Source of the DNA: JBBQZP01 sp038207585
GTDB lineage: Bacteria > Pseudomonadota > Alphaproteobacteria > Rhodobacterales > Rhodobacteraceae
Direction of reading: 5' to 3'
Assembly (NCBI GenBank): GCA_038207585.1
Contig: JBBQZP010000031.1
Coordinates: 1 to 39,321, forward strand
DNA: 39,321 bases
The notes beneath the pieces are model-generated. The model was given only the letters and a program-made list of their open reading frames with translations. It was not told where the DNA came from and made no database searches. The position numbers were made by a program, and so were the translations under genes. Every line of letters starts with the position of its first letter. The first letter of the stretch is position 1. Below are positions 23,457-31,372 of the stretch, in pieces.

Positions 23457-23648
23457 CATGCGGGCAGCGATTTGTGCGGAAATCCGCCGCTTCACCCCGT
23501 CCTACCCCCGTATTTTCCTAAAATTAGAGTGATTGCGGCCAGATTGTGGCAATTTACCCAAGGATAGATCATCAATTCGGCCAAAACGCTGCGTATTCAT
23601 AACCGCATCACCAAGCCGCACCGGCCAAAGGGGTGAGGAGATGCCAAG

Positions 23649-24479
23649 ATGAGCGACCCGAAATCCGCCACACTGGTTCAATTGCTTGTCATAGATGCGC
23701 AAGTGCTCAATTTCGCGATGATCGTGCGGCGGGCGCAGGTGGCGCTGGCAAGTGACAAACATTATGCCATCGACCTGCACTGGGAAGACGACGACATCGC
23801 GACGTTTGATCTGGGCAGGGTCAAGGTGACGCTGGCGCTGACCGACGATCTGCCGGGCCGGTATTCCTTGTGTCTGACGATCGCCGCATCCGAGCACGCA
23901 AGCGACATACGCGACGCCACAGCGCGCCAAAGCATCTGCCAGCGACTGGTCGAAACCCTACGCCTCGACGATCATCTGGCCGAGTGCATCTGGCATGAGT
24001 GTGACGGGCCGATCACCAGCGATATGATCGACCGCCATGTCATGCGGCTGCCTGCGGTTCTGGCGCTGCGCAAACCCGTCGGGCGGGTGGATCAGCTGGA
24101 TCGCCTGATGTCGCGGATGAATGTCGAGATGTATTCCGACGCGCATCCTGCACCGATGAATTTCGCGCGCCCCTATGACACCGAAGGTCCCTTCCCGACA
24201 GGGCCCGCGATCGCGCGCGAGGCACAGATGCGCAGCCTGCTGCACCGCAAGGCCCTGCAACCCGGTTTGCCGACCCTGTCCACTCCGATGCGTCTGGCGG
24301 TGCATGCGATGAACACCTCGCTTATGGCCGTGGCGATGCCCCTCGGGCTGGCACTTGCTGCCGCATCCATGCTGCGCGGCGAGGACATGCGACTCAGCGC
24401 GTCCATCGTAGCCGTGACGGGCGCGTTTCAGGCCGCAAGTCAGACCGAATTCGGGCATGCGCTTTTAATGCTGGTCTGA
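23649..24479 (+). CDS. Unrecognised protein A with a shared C-terminal hydrophobic module
   Basis: This 276-residue protein has no family I recognise. Residues 1-140 look soluble, with a strand-rich start (KHYAIDLHWEDDDIATFDLGRVKVTLALTDDLPGRYSLCLTIAAS). Residues 214-262 form a module with one membrane-inserting segment, MNTSLMAVAMPLGLALAAASMLRGEDMRLSA. The same module ends the next gene: from the MN pair onward, 19 of 40 positions are identical without gaps. No signal peptide is seen. GGGGTGAGGAG lies before the ATG. The 190-bp region upstream, after the glnA terminator, is AT-rich and probably contains its promoter. Confidence 0.8.
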   Translation: MSDPKSATLVQLLVIDAQVLNFAMIVRRAQVALASDKHYAIDLHWEDDDIATFDLGRVKVTLALTDDLPGRYSLCLTIAASEHASDIRDATARQSICQRLVETLRLDDHLAECIWHECDGPITSDMIDRHVMRLPAVLALRKPVGRVDQLDRLMSRMNVEMYSDAHPAPMNFARPYDTEGPFPTGPAIAREAQMRSLLHRKALQPGLPTLSTPMRLAVHAMNTSLMAVAMPLGLALAAASMLRGEDMRLSASIVAVTGAFQAASQTEFGHALLMLV

Positions 24480-24665
24480 AAGCAGCGTCGGCCGGGTGAA
24501 AGCGGCCGGATTCTGCGGAACAATCGGGTTATGCGCAGGCTTACTTTGCCAAAGTCCGAAACACTGCCCCAATCCTGCCTTGGTTCGAACCAATTTGCGG
24601 CCAGATCCTGGTCCAATTACGGTTTATTCGAGTTTCCGATCACAAGTCTGAACAGGCGGGTTGTA

Positions 24666-25187
24666 ATGCTTCTTTCATCATCCAACACCAAGCGCCGCGC
24701 GCGGCGTGCGTCCGAAGACCGCGTCAAGATCGTCATCACCGATGCCGAATGGCGCAAGGCTGACCGGTCGCGCCAGATCAAGGCACTGATCCAGAAACTG
24801 CGGACCTTTGTGCCAAGCGCGCCCACCCGCCCCCAGATCCCCGTAGACGACGATGTGCGCGCGCTGATGTCGGTTCTGTCGGGCGACCGCCGCGCCGAAA
24901 TTGCCGCCGAACGCGCCGCCGAACCCGAGGTCAAGCTGCGCAACGCCTTGAAGAACAACCGCGATGACGCCCGTCTTGCCGATCAGGACGAACCGGCTGC
25001 CCGCCTGCAACTGGCCGGTCAACTGATGAACGCCGCCTTGCTGTTCGTCGCCTTCCCGGTTGGAATGGTGCTGGCGCTGAACTCGGTTCTGCGCGGCGGT
25101 GATCTGCGGCTGACGGCGCATGCAACCACGCTGACGGGCGTTTATCTGGCGATCCACAACATGGTTGCGGCAGGCATCTTTGCCTGA
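24666..25187 (+). CDS. Unrecognised protein B, paralogous at its C-terminus to protein A
   Basis: This 173-residue protein starts with a very basic segment (MLLSSSNTKRRARRASEDRVK). A charged helical region (about 25-105) follows, then the hydrophobic module MNAALLFVAFPVGMVLALNSVLRGGDLRLTA (about 121-151) that it shares with protein A. The start at 24666 is preferred; the frame is open to 24531, but that part reads like spacer. A 186-bp gap separates it from protein A, so each may have its own promoter. The family and function are unknown. The shared module suggests that the two products insert or assemble in the membrane in the same way. Confidence 0.75.
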   Translation: MLLSSSNTKRRARRASEDRVKIVITDAEWRKADRSRQIKALIQKLRTFVPSAPTRPQIPVDDDVRALMSVLSGDRRAEIAAERAAEPEVKLRNALKNNRDDARLADQDEPAARLQLAGQLMNAALLFVAFPVGMVLALNSVLRGGDLRLTAHATTLTGVYLAIHNMVAAGIFA

Positions 25188-25236
25188 CACCCGGCGTCGC
25201 GGGCACTGACGCGGCGCAAGGCTTTATCCTGCGGCA

Positions 25237-26025
25237 TCATTCCTCGGGATGGTGCCCTGCGGCCTTGAGGCCCGCGCGTTCCGCCACCGTCAGATTGGCC
25301 ACCGGCACCACATAGGTATGGATCGCGAACAGAACCGCGCGGGTTTCGGGCAAGCGCACAAACGTCTGTCGTTCGCAGCGCACATAGCGCCCGGCCACGG
25401 GGCGTGGACGACGCGCACCCTCGACCCGCGGCTGATGCAGGGTCGCATCGTCATAGACCATGTGGTTCATCCGCCACAAAGGTTGCCCGACCCTAATCGC
25501 GTTGAACATGCGCTGCACGCGCAGGGCGATTTCGTCATATTCCGGCACCGGCTTATGTATGCCCACAAGTGCGCGGCCCAGTTTCTGCGCCAGCGTCCAG
25601 CTTGCCGGAAAGCACAGCGCGGCGGCCGTCAGCACATGCTCCTCGCCCTGCGCTTCCATCAGGCACAGATCCTCCTGCACCAGCCGCCCAAGGGTTTGCA
25701 GAGGGTTCGCTGCGTCCAGCGGCACCCACACCCCATCAGGCCGCTGCACCGATTCCGCTTGCACAATATACCCCGGCGTCTGATGCAGACGGTGCAGGAT
25801 CATCGCATAAAGTTCGTCCACAGCAGGCCGCGCCGCCGCTTGCATCCCCAGCACCACATCGGGTGCTGTGGCAATCAGTCGGTCCCGTTCGGCCATCTGG
25901 GCGGCGTAAGCCTCATCAACGCTCAACCAGTCCTCCCCGTCCACGGGCAATACGCCGGGCAGGCGAAGGGTCCGGGGGTCCATCCACGGGGCGAAGGGCA
26001 AAGCAGTTTGCAGGATCGGTGTCAT
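25237..26025 (-). CDS. DUF3445 protein, haem-dependent oxidative N-demethylase-like
   Basis: This 262-residue protein matches the DUF3445 family. Members include the alpha subunit of a haem-dependent oxidative N-demethylase that removes methyl groups from dimethylamine-type substrates. PFAPWMDPRTLRLPGVLPVDGEDWLSVDEAY is the family opening, LVQEDLCLMEAQGEEHVLTAAALCFPASWTLAQKLGRALVGIHKPVPEYDEIAL the central block, and FVRLPETRAVLFAIHTYVV the C-terminal block. The start at MTPILQTALPFAPW is chosen from family layout. It is transcribed away from dddP, and its promoter lies in the shared 129-bp gap. No partner subunits (ferredoxin reductase-like or folate-binding) are in view, so the demethylase activity is inferred. 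Confidence 0.85.
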   Translation of the reverse strand: MTPILQTALPFAPWMDPRTLRLPGVLPVDGEDWLSVDEAYAAQMAERDRLIATAPDVVLGMQAAARPAVDELYAMILHRLHQTPGYIVQAESVQRPDGVWVPLDAANPLQTLGRLVQEDLCLMEAQGEEHVLTAAALCFPASWTLAQKLGRALVGIHKPVPEYDEIALRVQRMFNAIRVGQPLWRMNHMVYDDATLHQPRVEGARRPRPVAGRYVRCERQTFVRLPETRAVLFAIHTYVVPVANLTVAERAGLKAAGHHPEE

Positions 26026-26154
26026 GGCAACCAGACTATCCGCAGCACATGTCCTTGAAAATGGGGTCACCGCTGCAAATTGCGACATTCCCCGTCGCGC
26101 GCAGAAAAGCCTCCGTGCGCGCGGCCCCGCACGATTGCCAAAATCGGGGGCAAC

Positions 26155-27498
26155 ATGAACCAGCACCATTCCGCACGCCGCAAGATCGATCCCACCCGTG
26201 GCGCGCGGCTGGCCGACGGATCACCCAACGACAATGACCGGGTCGAAATCGGGCCGACGCGGCTTGCCTACGGTGAATGGGCGGCGGCGGGGCTGGTGCT
26301 TCCTGACCTGCCCGCGATGCGCGAATTCCGCTGGAACCGGCTCACACAGGCGGTTGTGGCGCGAAATTACGGCGGCATCCTGATGTTTGATCCCCTGAAT
26401 ATCCGCTATGCGACTGACAGCACGAACATGCAGCTTTGGAACACCCACAACGCCTTTCGCGCCTGCCTTGTCTGCGCCGATGGCTTCATGGTGGTGTGGG
26501 ATTACAAGAACGCGATGTTCCTGTCGCGCTTCAACCATCTGGTGCGCGAACAAAGGTCCGGCGCGGATCTGTTCTACTTTGACCGGGGCGACAAGCTGGA
26601 TGTGGCCGCCGATGCCTTCAGCCGCGAGGTACGCGACCTGATCGCCCAACATGGCGGCGGCAATATGCGCCTTGGCGTCGACAAGGTGATGATACACGGC
26701 CTGCGCGCACTGGAAGCGCAAGGGTTCGAGGTGATACCGGGTGAGGAACTGACCGAAAAAGCCCGCAGTATCAAAGGCCCTGACGAGATTCTGGCGATGC
26801 GCTGCGCGTCCCACGCCTGCGAAGCGGCGATTGGTGAAATGGAACGGGCGGCGCGCGCGGGCGTGCCCGGCGGCGAGATGTCGGAAGATGATATCTGGGC
26901 CGTGCTGTACGCCGAAAACATCCGTCGCGGCGGCGAATGGATCGAGACGCGGCTTCTGGCATCAGGCCCGCGCACGAATCCGTGGTTTCAGGAATGTGGC
27001 CCGCGCATCGTGCAGAAGAACGAGATCGTGGCCTTTGATACCGATCTGGTGGGGTCGTATGGCATTTGTATCGACATCAGCCGGACCTGGTGGATCGGCG
27101 ATGAAAAGCCCCGACCCGACATGATCGAGACGATGAAGATCGCCCGCGAACATATTGACCACAATATGAAAATGCTTAAACCCGGTGTGATGCTGGCAGA
27201 TCTTTCGCGCGGTTGCCACCGCTTGCCCGACCACATGCAAAAGCTGAAATACGGCTGCATGATGCACGGCGTGGGCCTGTGCGATGAATGGCCGCTGGTT
27301 GCATACCCGGACCAGATGGTCGAAGGTGCGTTTGATTACGCAATCGAGGCGGGAATGGTTCTGTGCGTGGAAGTGCTGGCCTCGCCCGAGGATGGCGATT
27401 TCTCGATCAAGCTGGAGGAACAGGTGCTGATCACCGAAACTGGGTTTGAGAACCTGACGAAATACCCGTTTGATGCCGCCCTGATGGGGCAGGCCTGA
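26155..27498 (+). CDS. dddP: Dimethylsulfoniopropionate lyase DddP
   Basis: DddP cleaves the algal osmolyte DMSP to dimethyl sulfide and acrylate in the cytoplasm. It belongs to the M24/creatinase fold but is not a peptidase. The protein is 447 residues, the length of the described marine DddP enzymes, with the start at MNQHHSARRKIDPTRGA. The metal-site residues known for the family are all present: D295 and D297 (AFDTD), D307, H371 (MMHGVGLCDEW), E406 and E421. The catalytic D377 and the nearby Y366 are also conserved. GGGGG precedes the ATG. It is followed by a lipoprotein gene with a TGATG overlap. This assignment rests on recalled family sequence, including FDPLNIRYATDSTNMQLWNTHN, and is strong. 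Confidence 0.93.
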   Translation: MNQHHSARRKIDPTRGARLADGSPNDNDRVEIGPTRLAYGEWAAAGLVLPDLPAMREFRWNRLTQAVVARNYGGILMFDPLNIRYATDSTNMQLWNTHNAFRACLVCADGFMVVWDYKNAMFLSRFNHLVREQRSGADLFYFDRGDKLDVAADAFSREVRDLIAQHGGGNMRLGVDKVMIHGLRALEAQGFEVIPGEELTEKARSIKGPDEILAMRCASHACEAAIGEMERAARAGVPGGEMSEDDIWAVLYAENIRRGGEWIETRLLASGPRTNPWFQECGPRIVQKNEIVAFDTDLVGSYGICIDISRTWWIGDEKPRPDMIETMKIAREHIDHNMKMLKPGVMLADLSRGCHRLPDHMQKLKYGCMMHGVGLCDEWPLVAYPDQMVEGAFDYAIEAGMVLCVEVLASPEDGDFSIKLEEQVLITETGFENLTKYPFDAALMGQA

Positions 27499-27749
27499 TG
27501 CGGGTCGTGCGCGCCTTTTTGCTGACCGGGCCGCTTTTGCTGGCCGCCTGTGCCAGCAAGCCGAACAATTTCGTGGCCGCCCCCACCCGCCTTGCCGGGC
27601 CCGACAATCCTGCGCAAAAGATTTGTGCGGATCAGGGCGGGCAGCTTGAAATCCGGTCCGAACAGGCCGGAGAGGCCGGCTATTGCCGCTTGCCCGATGG
27701 GTCGTTGATCGAGGAGTGGAAGCTTTACAAGGGCAATTCTCCGATCTGA
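27498..27749 (+). CDS. Small DUF333-type lipoprotein coupled to dddP
   Basis: This 83-residue protein has a lipoprotein signal peptide with lipobox LAAC (C18 lipidated). A short DUF333-like domain follows: NPAQKICADQGGQLEIRSEQAGEAGYCRLPDGSLIEEWKLYKG, with two cysteines that probably form a disulfide. DUF333 proteins are small periplasmic lipoproteins of unknown function (often called hemolysin-like). The ATG overlaps the dddP stop by one base (TGATG), so the two are translationally coupled. A repeat copy 30 bases past its stop may end the transcript. Confidence 0.85.
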   Translation: MRVVRAFLLTGPLLLAACASKPNNFVAAPTRLAGPDNPAQKICADQGGQLEIRSEQAGEAGYCRLPDGSLIEEWKLYKGNSPI

Positions 27750-27778
27750 ACCTGCGGTTTTGCGTCGAGGTTGCATTT

Positions 27779-27800
27779 GAGTATTTTTGCAAAAATGAAG
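27779..27800 (-). repeat. Interspersed repeat, inverted partial copy
   Basis: It is identical over 22 bases to 5952-5973 and reverse complementary to 1413-1434 and 6021-6042, with the TTTTTGCAAAAA core. It lies in the 130-bp gap between the lipoprotein gene and purB, 30 bases after the lipoprotein stop, consistent with a terminator-like position. Confidence 0.8.
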
Positions 27801-27879
27801 TCCAAAGGCCGCGTGCCTTGCGTGTGGGGGCCGTGCGGTTTAAGCGGATCACGCCCGCAACCCGCCTGAAAGGCTTGCC

Positions 27880-29184
27880 ATGATCCCGCGTTATTCCCGC
27901 CCTGAAATGGTGGCTCTCTGGTCACCCGAGACGAAATTCCGCATCTGGTTCGAGATCGAGGCGCATGCCTGCGATGCGCAGGCCGCCATCGGCGTTATTC
28001 CGGCGGCGAATGCAGCGGCGGTCTGGCGGGCAAAGGACGTGACCTTTGACGTGGCGCGGATTGACGAGATCGAGGCCGTGACCAAGCATGATGTCATCGC
28101 CTTTCTGACGCATCTGGCCGAACATATCGGCGCGGATGACGCGCGGTTCGTGCATCAGGGCATGACCAGCTCGGATGTGCTGGACACCACGCTGAACGTG
28201 CAGCTGGTGCGGGCGACCGACCTTTTGCTGGTTGGGATGGACCGGGTAATGGCGGCGCTGAAATCCCGCGCGATGGAACACAAGGACACCGTGCGCATCG
28301 GGCGCAGCCACGGCATCCACGCCGAGCCCACCACGATGGGCCTGACCTTCGCACGCTTTTACGCCGAAATGGCGCGGGGCCGCGCACGGCTGGTCGCGGC
28401 GCGGGCCGAGGTGGCAACGGGGGCGATTTCGGGCGCGGTCGGCACCTTCGCCAACATCGACCCGTCGGTGGAAGAGCATGTCTGCAAGATGCTGGGCCTG
28501 ACCCCCGAACCGATCAGCACGCAGGTCATTCCGCGCGACCGGCATGCGATGTATTTTGCGACGCTGGGCGTCATAGGCTCCAGCATCGAGAATATCGCCA
28601 TTGAAATCCGCCACATGCAGCGCACCGAAGTGCTTGAGGCGGAAGAGTTTTTCAGCCCCGGCCAAAAAGGCTCCAGCGCCATGCCGCACAAGCGCAACCC
28701 GGTTCTGTCGGAAAACCTGACCGGCCTTGCGCGCCTTGTGCGCATGGCAGTCATCCCCGCGCTGGAGAATGTGGCGCTGTGGCATGAACGCGATATCAGC
28801 CATTCCTCGGTTGAACGCGCCATTGCCCCCGACACCACCATCACGCTGGATTTCGCGCTGCACCGTCTGGCGGGGCTGGTCGAAAAGCTGGTGATCTACC
28901 CCGATAACATGCTGGCCAACATGAACAAATTCCGCGGCCTTGTGATGAGCCAGCGGGTCTTGCGGGCGCTGACCCAAGCCGGTGTCAGCCGCGAGGATGC
29001 CTACCGTCTGGTGCAACGCAACGCGATGAAGGTCTGGCAGGAGGGCGCCGATTTCAGGGCCGAGCTTCTGGCCGATCCAGAGGTTACCGCCGCCCTGACG
29101 CCCGCACAGATCGAGGAAAAATTTGACATCGGCTATCATACCAAGCATGTCGACACGATTTTCGCACGGGTTTTCGGCAACTGA
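27880..29184 (+). CDS. purB: Adenylosuccinate lyase
   Basis: PurB acts twice in purine synthesis: it splits SAICAR to AICAR, and adenylosuccinate to AMP, releasing fumarate each time. The 434-residue protein carries MTSSDVLDTT, GRSHGIHAEPTT (general-acid region) and the fumarase-superfamily signature GSSAMPHKRNP. ERDISHSSVERAIAPD follows. AAAGG precedes the ATG by a suitable distance. It stands alone between the dddP unit and the secreted TPR gene. No anomaly was seen. Confidence 0.98.
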   Translation: MIPRYSRPEMVALWSPETKFRIWFEIEAHACDAQAAIGVIPAANAAAVWRAKDVTFDVARIDEIEAVTKHDVIAFLTHLAEHIGADDARFVHQGMTSSDVLDTTLNVQLVRATDLLLVGMDRVMAALKSRAMEHKDTVRIGRSHGIHAEPTTMGLTFARFYAEMARGRARLVAARAEVATGAISGAVGTFANIDPSVEEHVCKMLGLTPEPISTQVIPRDRHAMYFATLGVIGSSIENIAIEIRHMQRTEVLEAEEFFSPGQKGSSAMPHKRNPVLSENLTGLARLVRMAVIPALENVALWHERDISHSSVERAIAPDTTITLDFALHRLAGLVEKLVIYPDNMLANMNKFRGLVMSQRVLRALTQAGVSREDAYRLVQRNAMKVWQEGADFRAELLADPEVTAALTPAQIEEKFDIGYHTKHVDTIFARVFGN

Positions 29185-29293
29185 TCATTTTTTTCGCCGA
29201 TCACGCGGGCGTGACTCACCGGCGGGATATTTTCACCCTTGCACGGCGCAAATCCGTGCTACGTTTCTGTAAATCGAAATTCTAGGATATCGT

Positions 29294-29827
29294 ATGCGCC
29301 TGATGTCTGCTGCCTTTGTCGTGTTCCTGCCCGTTGCAGCTTTTGCCGCCGGGTCCGAAGATCCGACGCCGCCCGCAACAACCGAGACCACCACCACCTG
29401 CGAGGCGGGTTCGATCTGGGATGAAAAGACACAAGTCTGCGTGAAATCCGAAAGCCAGCTTCTCGACAATGACACGCGCTATAAAGCGGTGCGCGAATTA
29501 GCCTATGCCGGGCGGCCGGATGAGGCGCTGGCGGTGCTGGCCACCATGACCGAGGGCGACAGTGACCGCGTGCTGACCTACAAGGGCTTTGCCAACCGCA
29601 AGGCCGGGCGGGTTGAGCTTGGGATGGAGTATTACGCGCAGGCGCTGGAACAGAACCCCGACAATATTCTGGCCCGCAGCTATATGGGCCAGGGCTTTGT
29701 GCAGATGGGCGAGATTGCCGAGGCTGCCCGCCAGCTTGACGAAATCCGCAAACGTGGCGGATCAGGCACTTGGGCCGAGGCGTCTTTGGCGCAGGCCGTG
29801 GGCACCGGAGAAACTGTGAACTACTGA
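29294..29827 (+). CDS. Secreted TPR-repeat protein with an N-terminal two-cysteine motif
   Basis: This 177-residue exported protein has a signal peptide (MRLMSAAFVVFLPVAAFA). A low-complexity Thr-rich linker follows, then the motif CEAGSIWDEKTQVCV (residues 36-50). TPR-like helices from about 60 to 165 include YKAVRELAYAGRPDEALAVLATM and GRVELGMEYYAQALEQNPDNILARSYMGQGFVQMGEIAEAARQLDEIRKRGG. It probably acts in the periplasm as a protein-binding scaffold. AGGA precedes the ATG. The next gene encodes a 55-residue secreted protein with the same C-x2-G-x2-[WF]-D-x2-T-x2-C-V motif. Confidence 0.85.
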   Translation: MRLMSAAFVVFLPVAAFAAGSEDPTPPATTETTTTCEAGSIWDEKTQVCVKSESQLLDNDTRYKAVRELAYAGRPDEALAVLATMTEGDSDRVLTYKGFANRKAGRVELGMEYYAQALEQNPDNILARSYMGQGFVQMGEIAEAARQLDEIRKRGGSGTWAEASLAQAVGTGETVNY

Positions 29828-29867
29828 CCGCAACAAACTGTTATCAAACGAAAATGGAGGTTTCAAG

Positions 29868-30035
29868 ATGAAGTTCAGACTGGCCCTTGTATCGTTCGTG
29901 ATTGTTCTGGCCCCTTCACTTGCGCTGGCGCAAGGCTGTTCGCACGGCAAGCCCGCGCAGGAGGCATCGATTTCATGCGCTGATGGCACGGTTTTTGACT
30001 CGGCAACGGGTCGCTGTGTTTCGACAACCAGCTAA
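29868..30035 (+). CDS. 55-residue secreted protein sharing the two-cysteine motif
   Basis: This short gene starts after a good ribosome binding site (ATGGAGG, 8 bases before the ATG). It encodes a signal peptide (MKFRLALVSFVIVLAPSLALA) and a 34-residue mature peptide. The C-terminal CADGTVFDSATGRCV (residues 37-51) repeats the motif of the upstream TPR protein: two cysteines 13 residues apart with G, aromatic, D and T in fixed places. The cysteines probably form a disulfide in the periplasm. It lies 40 bp after the TPR gene on the same strand. I recognise no named family; the motif is common in alphaproteobacterial secreted proteins. Confidence 0.7.
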   Translation: MKFRLALVSFVIVLAPSLALAQGCSHGKPAQEASISCADGTVFDSATGRCVSTTS

Positions 30036-30111
30036 GACGCCCTTAACCCTGCTGCGCCATCCTGCCCTCAAGATCCGGGATTCGTGACCGGAGATTCGGC
30101 AGGAGGCAGAG

Positions 30112-31191
30112 ATGTCCAAGGAATTGGCGCAGATCAGACCGGTGCAGCGGCTTGCCGCGCCGGAATACAAGACGGTGCCTGCACCGCGGGTCATGACCAA
30201 TCGCGAAAAGGCCGCGATTATCGTGCGTTTGATGCTGGCCGAGGGCGCGCCTTTGCCGCTGTCTTCGCTGCCCGAACATGTGCAGGCTGCCATTGCCGAA
30301 CAGATCGGACAGATGCGGCTGGTGGACCGGACCACTCTTGGCAGTGTGGTTGATGAATTCATGACCGAACTTGAGGAGGTCGGCCTGTCTTTTCCCGGCG
30401 GTATTGAGGGTGCCTTGGGTCTGATGGATGGTCATATCAGCTCCACCGCCGCCAGCCGGTTGCGCAGGCTTGCGGGCGCATCCTCCAAAGTCGATCCGTG
30501 GGATCGGCTGATGGCGCTGCCCATCGACCGGCTGCTGCCCGTGCTGGAGCAGGAAAGCATCGAGGTGGCCGCCGTCATGCTTTCAAAACTGCCCGTGCAG
30601 AAGGCCGCCGATCTTTTGGGCAAACTGCCGGGAGAAAAGGCGCGCAGGGTGGCTTTCGCGGTATCGCGCACCGGCAATGTCGATCCTGAAACGGTGCGGC
30701 GCATCGGGATTTCGCTGGCGGCGCAACTCGACAATCAGCCCGCGCGTGCCTTTGATACCGGGCCGGTGGAACGGGTCGGCGCAATTTTGAACATCTCACC
30801 CAGCCTGACGCGCGACGACGTTCTGCGGGGGCTGGAGGAGGAGGATGCAGCTTTCGCCGAACTTGTCCGGCGCGCGATCTTTACTTTCGTCCATCTGCCC
30901 GCACGGGTTCAGCCCCGCGATGTGCCCAAGGTCATCCGTCTGGTCGATCCGCCCATGCTGACCACGGCGCTGGCGGCAGGTCTTGCCAACCCGGCACAGG
31001 CCGAGGCTGCGGAATTCATCCTGTCAAACATGTCACAACGAATGGCACAATCCTTGCGCGAGGATGTGGCCACGCGCGGCAAGGTCAAGGACCGCGATGC
31101 AGAAGAGGCGCAAAATTCCATCATCACCGCCGTGCGCCAGCTTGAAGCGGCGGGCGAACTGGTTCTGGTTGCCGAAGACCCGGACGACTGA
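30112..31191 (+). CDS. fliG: Flagellar motor switch protein FliG (orphan copy)
   Basis: FliG forms the ring of the C-ring switch complex that contacts the stator and converts ion flow to rotation. The 359-residue protein has an N-terminal domain beginning about residue 28 (MTNREKAAIIVRLML). The middle domain includes VAAVMLSKLPVQKAADLLGKLPGEKARRVAFAVS. The C-terminal domain includes RRAIFTFVHLPARVQPRDVPKVIRLVDP and the family signature NMSQRMAQSLREDVATRGKVKDRDAEEAQNSIITAVRQLEAAGEL. The middle-domain EHPQ motif is replaced by QESIE. AGGAGG precedes the ATG. No other flagellar gene is nearby, so it is not part of a flagellar operon in this window. Confidence 0.92.
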   Translation: MSKELAQIRPVQRLAAPEYKTVPAPRVMTNREKAAIIVRLMLAEGAPLPLSSLPEHVQAAIAEQIGQMRLVDRTTLGSVVDEFMTELEEVGLSFPGGIEGALGLMDGHISSTAASRLRRLAGASSKVDPWDRLMALPIDRLLPVLEQESIEVAAVMLSKLPVQKAADLLGKLPGEKARRVAFAVSRTGNVDPETVRRIGISLAAQLDNQPARAFDTGPVERVGAILNISPSLTRDDVLRGLEEEDAAFAELVRRAIFTFVHLPARVQPRDVPKVIRLVDPPMLTTALAAGLANPAQAEAAEFILSNMSQRMAQSLREDVATRGKVKDRDAEEAQNSIITAVRQLEAAGELVLVAEDPDD

Positions 31192-31372
31192 CGCATGCTC
31201 CCGGCCTGCCCTGCATCTGATCCGGCCGGCTTTCCATCGGTGATGCAGCCACACCTTTGGCCGGGGGGCACGCCCGCCGTCCGATCAGACAAGCCACGTC
31301 TTGAACCCCGCCCGCGCGCCCGTTACGCAGGCGACAAGCCGTCCGGCACGCGGGCCGCGCCAAGGCCCCGTC

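Noticed and set aside
26155..27498. M24 aminopeptidase or creatinase
   Set aside because: The fold is shared, but length, the full set of DddP active-site residues and overall sequence fit DMSP lyase DddP better.
1411..27800. CRISPR array made of the TTTTTGCAAAAA repeats
   Set aside because: The copies are thousands of bases apart, in both orientations, with no regular spacers and no cas genes.
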